The notes under the pieces are model-generated. The model was given only the letters and a program-made list of their open reading frames with translations. It was not told where the DNA came from and made no database searches. Positions 56,002 through 63,794 of a DNA stretch of 64,000 nt are shown here, one piece after another. Source of the stretch: Symbiodinium sp. CCMP2592 (taxonomy: Eukaryota; Sar; Dinophyceae; Suessiales; Symbiodiniaceae); assembly GCA_905221615.1 (NCBI GenBank), contig CAJNDT010003190.1, positions 496,001 through 560,000 of the forward strand. Direction: 5' to 3'. The position numbers were made by a program, and so were the translations under genes. The stretch's first letter is position 1. Each line of letters opens with the position of its first letter.

Positions 56002-56156
56002 TCAATGATCGCTCCGGTCTTTCGCTTCTGAAGCGAAACCCTCAGAACTCAAACCTCTCAGGGCTTAGGGATTTTAGGAATAGGGTTTAGAGTTTATAGG
56101 GTTTGGGGACTAGAACTAAGTACTTCGTATTCCCTCAAACCAAAAGTCCCGTCTAA

Positions 56157-56257
56157 GGGTTGATCATAGAAATCCTGCATTACCCATAATAAGGAATATA
56201 CCATAATTCCCATAGTTTAGGGTCCTTAAGGTAATGCAGGATTTATAACATCAACCG
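56157..56257. mobile_element. Foldback element, family B (copy 5, reverse orientation)
   Basis: GGGTTGATCATAGAAATCCT to GGATTTATAACATCAACCG with AA on both sides. Centre CATAATTCCCATAGTTTAGG. Confidence 0.86.
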
Positions 56258-56588
56258 AAGTATAGTATGAGCATGCATGAGAACCCTATTCTATGAATGC
56301 ACCCTGGTTGAGGGATGTGAGAGATCTTTTGCTTTGGGGATTTACTTGTTTCCTGCAAAAGGTTTAGGGTTCGGGACGTTAGAAGTTAGTGGCATTTTTT
56401 TGCTGCCCTATTGACTCGCGGGATCCTAACCATAAAGCAGGCTATCCCAAATTCAGGGCGCTGCGCTTAAATGCCTAGATCGTTTGCATGTAAAGGCTTG
56501 CTTAGTCCTATGTCCTGCAACTTGAAGGTTTGGCGATTGAAGGAGGGACAGTCTAGTGATTCTAGTGTCGCCCCTGATGAATACTATA

Positions 56589-56682
56589 GGTGCCTCAATA
56601 GTTACCTATACTATTGCAGGGGTTCCTCATTATAATTATCGTATATTGCGCCCCAAAGCCCAAGTCTAATTATTAAGGCCCC
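56589..56682. mobile_element. Foldback element, family F (copy 9)
   Basis: GGTGCCTCAATAGTTACCTA and AAGTCTAATTATTAAGGCCC with TA outside both ends. Centre TTATAATTATCGTATATTGC. Confidence 0.8.
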
Positions 56683-56808
56683 TACTTTAGGCCAGATCTT
56701 CCACGCCTCCGATAACTCGAACTACGAGCTAAACTGTTAGAAGCCCAAGGATTCCCAGAGGTTCTTGGTACCCAATTTGGGTTCCTGATACTGGACTCTG
56801 ATCGTTTC

Positions 56809-56906
56809 TTAGGGGTACTTAGAAATAACATATAATTTTTGGTGATTATAATCCCTAAGAGACCGCTAAAATTATAATTGTTGCTAGGGTTCTAAGTTCA
56901 GTATAG
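56809..56906. mobile_element. Family O repeat (copy 2)
   Basis: CTTAGGGGTACTTAGAAATA to AGGGTTCTAAGTTCAGTATA, matching 31,766-31,865 through most of its length. Centre GTGATTATAATCCCTAAGAG. Confidence 0.75.
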
Positions 56907-57285
56907 GTTTTGGGCGCTTAGAACGTCAATCCAGCCTCCTTAAAGATAGGGTGGCCTTATTCAAGGGTCTGTACAAGATGTATCATCCTATCAAAGGCTA
57001 TCCCCATCTTCCGAAGTTCCCATACATGTGCCCAACAATGGCACCGTGTTCTGTTTTCAGCAGCAAGAAATGTCCACCACATGCTTGAAGAAGAAGCCTA
57101 AACAAACCCCCGACCTCTACCAGGACCCTCCACGGGCCTTGTAATAGAGTCTATATGGAGCTCTTACGGTCCCTAACAATGGGTATTTGTTGGGTACAGC
57201 CGGGCTCCTGTAACAGTGGAATAACCATTTCCTTATATAGACACCCCCAAAAAACGCACAACTGTTTTTGGGCAAGGAAGTTGAC

Positions 57286-57371
57286 CAAGTTGGCCTTCCC
57301 AAACTACTTTTCCGGCAAATCAGTTGCCCAAGTTGGCCTTCCCAAACTACTTTTCCGGCAAATCAGTTGCT
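57286..57371 (+). repeat. 43-bp direct tandem duplication
   Basis: CAAGTTGGCCTTCCCAAACT begins at 57,286 and again at 57,329. Both copies end CAAATCAGTTGC. The second copy runs directly into the pyrimidine tract. Confidence 0.95.
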
Positions 57372-57900
57372 CCCTGTCCCCCCTCTCCCCCCTCTCCCCC
57401 CTCTCTCCCCTCTCTCCCCCCTCTCCCCCCTCTCTCCCCTCTCACCTCCCCTCCCCTCTCCCCTCTCCCCCCTCTCTCCCCTCTCCCTCTCCCCGCTCTC
57501 CCCTCTCTCCCCCCCTCTCTCCCCTCTCTCCCCTCTCTCCCTCTCTCCCCTCTCCCCTCTCTCCCCCCCTCCCCCTCTCCCCCCCCTCTCCCCCCCCCTC
57601 TCTCCTCCCCTCTCCTCCCCTCTCTCCCCGCCTCCCTCCCCCTCCCCCCCCCCCCTCCTCCCCTTTCCTCTCTCCCTCTCTCCCTCTCTCCCTCTCTCCC
57701 TCTCCCCTCTCTCCCCTCTCTCCCTCTCCCCTATCCCCTCCCCTCTCCACTCTCCCCCCCTCTCCCCCTTTCAGGGCACATGGCCCATGTCCCTTCCCCT
57801 CCTTCCTGTCTTCCCTCCTCTACCCTTTCCTCCTCTCCCCTCCCTTTTCCCCATCTCTTCCCTTTCCCCTCCCTCTCCCCTTTCCCGGCCTTTCCCCTGG
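57372..57900 (+). repeat. Pyrimidine tract (CCCCTCT-type)
   Basis: About 400 bp made only of C and T (with rare A or G), continuing CT-rich to about 57,900. All plus-strand frames are open and encode Ser/Pro/Leu runs, so the 210-249-codon frames here are not genes. The complementary strand is a purine tract able to form triplex DNA. Confidence 0.95.
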
Positions 57901-57901
57901 T

Positions 57902-58320
57902 TAATAAGTTAATAATAGTCAATAATAGTAGTAGTAATAATAGTAATGTATTGTAATATTAGTAATACTGTAAAAATACAATAATAGTAGTATTAATAGT
58001 AATAATAGTAATAATAGTAATAATAGTAATAATAGCAATAATAGTAATAATAGTACTAATAGTAGTAATAATGGTAATAATAGTAATAACAGTAATAATA
58101 GTATTAATTTTCGTAATAGTAGTAATCATAGTAATAATGGTAATACTAATAGTAATAGTCATAATCGTAGTAAAAATTACAATAGTAATAGTTAAGTTGT
58201 AATTGTAGTAATTGTACTAGTAAGGGCAATATCAGCAAAAGTATCAGTATCAGTAACAATAATTGGATTTAAGTAATAGTAATACTGATAATAATAAGAG
58301 TAATACTAAGCAGTCTATCA
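57902..58320 (+). repeat. AATAGT/AAT microsatellite region
   Basis: Imperfect AATAGTAATAATAGT units over about 300 bp, decaying toward 58,320. Minus-strand Ile/Thr frames are artefacts. Confidence 0.93.
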
Positions 58321-58334
58321 CAGTGTTTATTTCA

Positions 58335-58456
58335 TGGTCATAGTGGAAGGGAAGGGAAAGGAGTGGAGGGGGGAAGAGACCTGGCAAAGAGGGCAGAAAG
58401 AGCAGAGCAGGAGAAAGAGAGTGGGCAGATGCAGAGGGAAAGAAAGGGAAGAGAGC

Positions 58457-58512
<56 letters not shown>

Positions 58513-58530
58513 AGAGGGGGAGAAGTTGTC
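58335..58530 (+). repeat. Purine tract with GA repeat
   Basis: G/A-rich from 58,344, with an almost perfect GA run at 58,458-58,518. Its polarity is opposite to the CT tract at 57.4-57.9 kb. Confidence 0.93.
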
Positions 58531-58652
58531 CCAATCAGTGATCAGACAAAAAGCAAACTTCCCTAGACCTTAATACCCGAATGGCCCGCCACTCCCAACA
58601 CAAATCCCAAACTCCTTCAGGCCCTGTCAGGATGTCAGGCCAGGTGCGATGA

Positions 58653-59080
58653 TTGGACGAGGCACTGGTCGGGCCCCGCAAGGGGCTGAACCCCGCAAGG
58701 GGTGTCACTGCAGGCCTGAAGGCCGCCGACAAGGGTGCAGTGTTGAACCCCGAAAGGGGTGTGGTTTTGGGACTCCGAGAGGAGTCATGCAAACCCCGCA
58801 AGGGGTGTCAGCCAGAACCCCGAAAGGGGTGTGGACCTGGACCTCGAAAGGGGTCAAAGAACCCTGAAAGGGGTACTGCAACAAGAACCCCGAAAGGGGT
58901 GAGATTCAGCCCTGCAGAGGGGGCGTGCAGGTGGCCCAGACTTGTCTCTCGTTTCTCTCTCCTTGTTTTTCTCTCTCCTATTGGTTTTCCAAAAGTCGGC
59001 CATGTTCCCGAAGTCGTGGGCCGGGCGCTCGGCCGCAGTCTTCTGCAAGCCATGAGGGAGAGGAGCTCGGCAAAAGCAGG
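58653..59080 (+). other. Open frame over the hairpin cluster, possible exon
   Basis: A plus-strand frame is open from 58,653 to 59,093 (146 codons). After the hairpin cluster it runs through less repetitive sequence (FPKVGHVPEVVGRALGRSLL) and reaches AAAGCAG|GTGAGG at 59,080, a good match to a 5' splice donor. The first half is dictated by hairpin units (PERGV, PRKGC, in changing register). Coding is possible for the second half but unproven. Confidence 0.3.
58673..58900 (+). ncRNA. Cluster of ten short hairpins, nine with GNRA loops
   Basis: The repeated motif is ACCCC-GAAA-GGGGT or ACCCC-GCAA-GGGGT at intervals of about 17-35 bp. Hairpins lie at 58,673-58,686, 58,690-58,703, 58,713-58,724, 58,747-58,760, 58,771-58,786, 58,793-58,806, 58,817-58,830, 58,840-58,855, 58,861-58,874 and 58,887-58,900. 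Loops are GCAA (3), GAAA (5), GAGA (1) and one TGAA. Stem changes are paired: GCCCC/GGGGC, GACTCC/GGAGTC, and GACCTC/GGGGTC and ACCCT/GGGGT with a G-T pair. GNRA loops form only if this strand is the RNA. Spacing is not a multiple of three, so a structured RNA explains the conservation better than a protein. Whether it is transcribed is unknown. Confidence 0.55.
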
Positions 59081-59117
59081 TGAGGGAGAGTGACAGAGAG
59101 GAGTGCCAGAGAAAGCG

Positions 59118-59127
59118 AGAGAGCTGC

Positions 59128-59158
<31 letters not shown>

Positions 59159-59185
59159 CTTTAGAAGAGAGAGCGAGAGAGGGGT
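59118..59185 (+). repeat. GA microsatellite
   Basis: GAGAGAGA run at 59,126-59,152 with flanking GAGAGC/GAGCGA units. Confidence 0.92.
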
Positions 59186-59189
59186 ATGC

Positions 59190-59984
59190 TGTATGCTGTA
59201 TACACAGTCTTCGCAGCGTGTTCTGTTGTGCTCAGCACGCGCTCATGGCCATCAGCGACTTCCGAAGCCATAAGCCCTTAACCTTAAACCCTCTTAGAGA
59301 GTCTTTACTATCACCGTGTAAACCGTCTGCTTCACAGCCGGCGCGCGATCAAGGGAGCTAGGAAGAGCTAGAATAGATTTTTCCTTCACTCAGAAGCCCA
59401 GCTGCTACACGTTTTTTGCACTCCTGTGAAGCCGCATTGGCGGCGTTGGCCAGGTCCAGAAATAGTAAGGATCAACAGATTGGCTCTTTCTTGATTCTCT
59501 CAGTGCTGGGGCTTAGCGGCATAGCCGTTCTTAGTTGATGGAGTGATTTGTCTGATGATCTGTCGTGATGCATGTGGCATGGTCCGGGCTGCGTGGCTCC
59601 TGCTTGGACGTCGGCGGAGGCGCCGGCTGTTGCTGCCCTAAACCCTACAGACCCAAAACCCTAGACCCTGCGCAAACAGGTGATCCAACATCCTCTTCCG
59701 GCTGGACATGAACGAAAGCCTCTACGACTCGGTCTTGGAGGTGCCTATATGCGTCGGGTCTTTCCATTGGGTCTTCTTCAGCACATGCAGTGGACCACGG
59801 GGTTCTGAGATTGACGGTGACTCACTGTATTTTGGCATGATCACAGCCACTTAGTGCTTGTCAGTCAGCCACAGCTCATGCGCAGCACACACATGCATCA
59901 GGACAGCAGTGAGCACTCATCAGACTGAGACTTTAAAGACTTTGCAGATCTAGCCGCTTAGCATTTTTAAGCCGCGTTCCGATC
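59190..59984. other. Unique sequence upstream of the small gene
   Basis: Few telomere-like units (one CCCTAAACCCTACAGACCC patch at 59,636-59,667). A 48-codon frame at 59,708-59,854 (MNESLYDSVLEVPICVGSFH at its start) looks more coding-like than most small frames and follows ACAG-type acceptor candidates (59,651, 59,680). It could be an upstream exon, but no joined frame to 59,985 was established. Confidence 0.35.
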
Positions 59985-60257
59985 ATGGTGGTGACCGTTG
60001 CTGACTTTCGGCAGACGATTGGTAATTTCCTTCGCGATCCAGAAACATATGAAAGCAGGAAGGGTCGCTTGATCACCATGCTCGGCTGGTCGGACTCCGT
60101 GATCAAGCGCATCGTGAAAGACTGTGAGGTCGATGATGCCTACAGCTGTGTGAACATAGTTGGGACTGCAATGGACACGTACAAGACAGGCGACAAGCCT
60201 CCCAGCTCCCAGCAGATTCGCAACAGCGACGTGGGCATTCAGGACGAGGACGATTGA
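59985..60257 (+). CDS. Small uncharacterised acidic-tailed protein, 90 residues
   Basis: ATG at 59,985, TGA at 60,255. The protein has mixed, non-repetitive composition: a helical-looking N-terminal half (VADFRQTIGNFLRDPETYES), a middle with two Cys (DCEVDDAYSCVNIVG), and an acidic end (GIQDEDD). Third positions favour G/C as in the 1491-2617 gene, though less strongly. The frame is open for at least 13 codons upstream of the ATG, to a possible acceptor TTTGCAG at 59,947, so this could be the last exon of a longer gene instead of a complete one. The family is not recognised. A 49-55-bp direct repeat follows from 11 bp after the stop. No poly(A) signal could be assigned. Confidence 0.5.
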   Translation: MVVTVADFRQTIGNFLRDPETYESRKGRLITMLGWSDSVIKRIVKDCEVDDAYSCVNIVGTAMDTYKTGDKPPSSQQIRNSDVGIQDEDD

Positions 60258-60267
60258 GCACGGTCTT

Positions 60268-60428
60268 GGAGTCAAGTGAGCTGGCCAATGTTGGACGGAG
60301 ATATAGCAGCTCGCTCTCATTGGGAGTCGCTGGCCAATGTTGGACGGAGATATAGCAGCTCGCTCTCATTGGGAGTCAAGTGAGCTGGCCAATGTTGGAC
60401 GGAGATATAGCAGCTCGCTCTCATTGGG
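60268..60428 (+). repeat. Three direct copies of a 49-55-bp repeat after the small gene
   Basis: Units start GGAGTC at 60,268, 60,323 and 60,372 and contain CTGGCCAATGTTGGACGGAG and ATATAGCAGCTCGCTCTCAT. The middle unit lacks AAGTGA. Apart from that the copies are identical, so the triplication is recent. It lies in the likely 3' untranslated region. Confidence 0.95.
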
Positions 60429-60429
60429 C

Positions 60430-60976
60430 CGAGTCATAGGACATGTCGGCGGGCCGTGTGTGCCGGGTTTCCACACACATATGACATATGACATATGCAC
60501 TTGGCAAGACACAGCAACACAGCAGAAGAAGTAGAAAAACACGGCCAGGCCAGTAGCCACGGCGATCCGAGGGGTGAGTTTCCAGCCGGGGCTGTGTGTG
60601 CCGTTTTTGTTTGAAATGGGTTCGCAGCCTAGGCATACTAGGTCGGGCCATAGCGATTTCGATTGTCATCGGGGGGAATAGCGCACACAGCCCTGCCGAG
60701 AGCTTGTTATGGTGAAAATGTCAGCCGTGTGTGCGGGCTTTGGTATTTCACCCCCTCCCACCCCTTCCCACATTAAGGAGTCCAGGGCACCCGAACCCAT
60801 TCGACCCGACGGTAGGAGTGCCTGTCAAGAGCCTGCCTGCACTTGTCCTTGAAGTGGCTTTGGGGTTCCGGTTTGCTTCATGTTTGTCCTTGGGGCTTTG
60901 TTCCGAAAGTGTTGCTTTGCCATGCTCTGCAGGTGCTGTGGTCTCGACTGTGCACATGGCGGACGCGAAGGTTCGA
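60430..60976. other. Unique sequence between the small gene and the satellite
   Basis: Contains GTGTGTGCCGGGTTT / GTGTGTGCCGTTTTT / GTGTGTGCGGGCTTT-like segments at 60,457, 60,594 and 60,728, suggesting an old ~135-bp repeat. Overlapping frames occur on both strands. No gene called. Confidence 0.35.
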
Positions 60977-61233
60977 CTGCCCTTGAAAAGCCGAAGGACA
61001 GACTTATTCACGCCGTGCCCCGGTCGTACCCATAACCACATCAGGTCTCCAAGACTCCAAGGTTTGTAGCCTCTGGTCGATAGAGCAAAGTAGGTAAGGG
61101 AAGTCGGCAAAGTAGATCCGTAACTTCGGGAAAAGGATTGGCTCTGCGGGTTGTGCACAGGGGTCCTTGTCTTGATGTCTGAGCTGAGCAGAAGTTACTT
61201 GACGCCTCTGGTGGAGAGTGGAATCTCTTTAAG
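60977..61233 (+). pseudogene. LSU rRNA fragment, satellite unit 1
   Basis: Matches, from memory, the eukaryotic 25S/28S rRNA segment near the domain III/IV boundary. Recognisable blocks are GCCCTTGAAAA, GGTCGTACCCATAAC, CATCAGGTCTCCAAG, AAGGGAAGTCGGCAAAGTAG, ATCCGTAACTTCGGGAAAAG and GATTGGCTCTG. The nuclear rRNA has the same blocks in the same order. Only this segment is present, so it cannot make a functional LSU rRNA. Confidence 0.82.
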
Positions 61234-61299
61234 CCCTAAGCCTAAGCCCTAAACCCCAAACCCTAAACCCGGCACAAACCCTAATGGCCAGGCGATCGA

Positions 61300-61557
61300 C
61301 TGCCCTTGAAAAGCCGAAGGACAGACTTATTCACGCCCGTGCCCTGGTCGTGCCCATAACTGCATCAGGTCTCCAAGACTGCAAGGTTTGTAGCCTCTGG
61401 TCGATAGAGCACAGTAGGCAAGGGAAGTCGGCAAAGTAGATCCGTAACTTCGGGAAAAGGATTGGCTCTGCGGGTTGTGCACAGGGGTCCTTGTCTTGAT
61501 GTCTGAGCTGAGCAGAAGTTACTTGACGCCTCTGGTGGAGAGTGGAATCTCTTTAAG
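61300..61557 (+). pseudogene. LSU rRNA fragment, satellite unit 2
   Basis: As unit 1 with CCAAGACTGCAAGG and GAGCACAGTAGGC variants. Its left linker contains GGCACAAACC, also found left of unit 9. Confidence 0.82.
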
Positions 61558-61631
61558 CCCTAAGCCTAAGCCCTAAACCTAAACCCTAAACCCTAAAGCT
61601 TGAACCCAAACCCTAATGGCCAGGAGATCGA

Positions 61632-61889
61632 CTGCCCTTGAAAAGCCGAAGGACAGACTTATTCACGCCCGTGCCCTGGTCGTGCCCATAACTGCATCAG
61701 GTCTCCGCGACTCCAAGGTTTGTAGCCTTTTGTCGATAGAGCAAAGTAGGCAAGGCAAGTCGGCGAAGTAGATCCGTAACTTCGGGAAAAGGATTGGCTC
61801 TGCGGGTTGTGCACAGGGGTCCTTGTCTTGATGTCTGAGCTGAGCAGAAGTTACTTGACGCCTCTGGTGGAGAGTGGAATCTCTTTAAG
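61632..61889 (+). pseudogene. LSU rRNA fragment, satellite unit 3
   Basis: Marked by CAGGAGATCG at its left, CTCCGCGACTCC, GTAGCCTTTTGTCG and GGCAAGTCGGCGAAG. Unit 7 carries the same set of variants. Confidence 0.82.
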
Positions 61890-61950
61890 CCCCAAGCCCT
61901 AAGCCTAAACCCTAAACCTTGAACCCAAACCCTAATGGCCAGGCGATCGA

Positions 61951-62205
61951 CTGCCCTTGAAAAGCCGAAGGACAGACTTATTCACGCCCGTGCCCTGGTC
62001 GTACCCGTAACTGCATCAGGTCACCAAGACTCCAAGGTTTGTAGCCTCTGGTCGATAGAGCAAAGTACGTAAGGGAAGTCGGCAAAGCAGATCCGTAACT
62101 TCGCGAAAAGGATTGGCTCTGCGGGTTGTGCACAGGGGTCCTTGTCTTGATGTCTGAGAACAGAAGTTACTTGACGCCTCTGTTGGAGAGTGGAATCTCT
62201 TTAAG
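61951..62205 (+). pseudogene. LSU rRNA fragment, satellite unit 4
   Basis: Carries AAAGTACGTAAGG, AAAGCAGATCC and AACTTCGCGAAAAG, changes shared with units 8 and 9. It lacks GCTGAG after GATGTCTGA. TTCGCG in place of TTCGGG alters a conserved rRNA hairpin loop region. Confidence 0.82.
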
Positions 62206-62273
62206 CCCTAAGCCCTAAGCCCTAAACCCCAAACCCTAAACCCTGAACCCAAACCCTAATGGCCAGGCGATCG

Positions 62274-62533
62274 ACTGCCCTTGAAAAGCCGAAGGACAGA
62301 CTTATTCACGCCCGTGCCCTGGTCGTGCCCATAACTGCATCAGGTCTCCAAGACTGCAAGGTTTGTAGCCTCTGGTCGATAGAGCACAGTAGGTAAGGGA
62401 AGTCGGCAAAGTAGATCCGTAACTTCGGGAAAAGGATTGGCTCTGTGGGTTGTGCACAGGGGTCCTTGTCTTGATGTCTGAGCTGAGCAGAAGTTACTTG
62501 ACGCCCTCTGTTGGAGAGTGGAATCTCTTTAAG
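62274..62533 (+). pseudogene. LSU rRNA fragment, satellite unit 5
   Basis: Shares CCAAGACTGCAAGG and GAGCACAGTAGG with unit 2. GACGCCCTCTG has an extra C. Confidence 0.82.
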
Positions 62534-62595
62534 CCTTAAGCCCAAAACCCCAAACCCTAAACCCTGAACCGAAACCCTAATGGCCAGGCGATCGA

Positions 62596-62853
62596 CTGCC
62601 CTTGAAAAGCCGAAGGACAGACTTATTCACGCCCGTGCCCTGGTCGTGCCCATAACTGCATCAGGTCTCCGCGACTCCAAGGTTTGTAGCCTCTGGTCGA
62701 TAGAGCAAAGTAGGTAAGGGAAGTCGGCAAAGTAGATCCGTAACTTCGGGAAAAGGATTGGCTCTGCGGGTTGTGCACAGGGGTCCTTGTCTTGATGTCT
62801 GAGCTGAGCAGAAGTTACTTGACGCCTCTGGTGGAGAGTGGAATCTCTTTAAG
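62596..62853 (+). pseudogene. LSU rRNA fragment, satellite unit 6
   Basis: Closest to consensus across the conserved blocks. Its right linker (CCCTAAGCCTAAGCCC, AAAGCTTGAACCC) is the same as that of unit 2. Confidence 0.82.
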
Positions 62854-62921
62854 CCCTAAGCCTAAGCCCTAAACCCTAAACCCTAAAGCTTGAACCCAAA
62901 CCCTAATGGCCAGGAGATCGA

Positions 62922-63175
62922 CTGCCCTTGAAAAGCCGAAGGACAGACTTATTCACGCCCGTGCCCTGGTCGTGCCCATAACTGCATCAGGTCTCCGCGA
63001 CTCCAAGGTTTGTAGCCTTTTGTCGATAGAGCAAAGTAGGCAAGGCAAGTCGGCGAAGTAGATCCGTAACTTCGGGAAAAGGATTGGCTCTGCGGGTTGT
63101 GCACAGGTTTTTTTTGTCTTGATGTCTGAGCTGAGCAGAAGTTACTTGACGCCTCTGTTGGAGAGTAGAATCTCT
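62922..63175 (+). pseudogene. LSU rRNA fragment, satellite unit 7, fused to unit 8
   Basis: Carries the unit 3 variants. ACAGGGGTCC is replaced by ACAGGTTTTTTTTG. It ends at GAATCTCT and joins unit 8 with no telomere-like linker. Confidence 0.82.
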
Positions 63176-63411
63176 GCTGAAGGACAGATTTATTCACGCC
63201 CGTGTACCCATAACCGCATCAGGTCTCCAAGACTCCAAGGTTTGTAGCCTCTGGTCGATAGAGCAAAGTACGTAAGGGAAGTCGGCAAAGCAGATCCGTA
63301 ACTTCGCGAAAAGGATTGGCTCTGCGGGTTGTGCACAGGGGTCCTTGTCTTGATGTCTGAGCTGAGCAGAAGTTACTTGACGCCTCTGATGGAGAGTGGA
63401 ATCTCTTTAAG
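63176..63411 (+). pseudogene. LSU rRNA fragment, truncated satellite unit 8
   Basis: Starts within the unit (GCTGAAGGACAG, about base 14), so the linker and the first bases are missing. It carries the unit 4 variants (GTACGTAAGG, TTCGCG). Confidence 0.82.
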
Positions 63412-63478
63412 CCCTAAGCCCTAAGCCCTAAACCCCAAACCCTAAACCCGGCACAAACCCTAATGGCCAGGCGATCGA

Positions 63479-63739
63479 CTGCCCTTGAAAAGCCGAAGGA
63501 CAGACTTATTCACGCCCGTGCCCTGGTCGTGCCCATAACTGCATCAGGTCTCCAAGACTCCAAGGTTTGTAGCCTCTGGTCGATAGAGCAAAGTACGTAA
63601 GGGAAGTCGGCAAAGCAGATCCGTAACTTCGCGAAAAGGATTGGCTCTGCGGCGGGTTGTGCACAGGGGTCCTTGTCTTGATGTCTGCGCTGAGCAGAAG
63701 TTACTTGACGCCTCTGTTGGAGAGTGGAATCTCTTTAAG
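63479..63739 (+). pseudogene. LSU rRNA fragment, satellite unit 9
   Basis: Has a 3-base duplication (CTGCGGCGGGTTG) and the TTCGCG variant. Confidence 0.82.
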
Positions 63740-63794
63740 CCCTAAACCCCAAACCCTAAACCCTGAACCCAAACCCTAATGGCCAGGCGATCGA

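Larger units (their letters stand above)
5180..57100. other. Gene-poor region saturated with telomere-like repeats and foldback elements
   Basis: Across about 52 kb I find no supported protein gene. Almost every few hundred bases carry degenerate TTTAGGG or CCCTAAA units (with variants such as TTCAGGG, TTTGGGG, CCCGAAA), in both orientations and switching often. About 50 short foldback elements are embedded among them, and are listed separately. Open frames here are short, cross repeat boundaries, or repeat a few amino acids because of tandem DNA. Stretches between listed elements hold degenerate telomere-like repeats plus unique sequence without identifiable function. Confidence 0.75.

Noticed and set aside
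57155..57956. Three overlapping plus-strand frames of 210-249 codons rich in Ser, Pro and Leu
   Set aside because: They are open only because the pyrimidine tract contains no stop codons in any frame. Composition simply follows CCCTCT repeats.
60748..63197. Minus-strand frames of 79-136 codons in the satellite
   Set aside because: They are antisense to LSU-rRNA-like sequence and recur only because the unit recurs.
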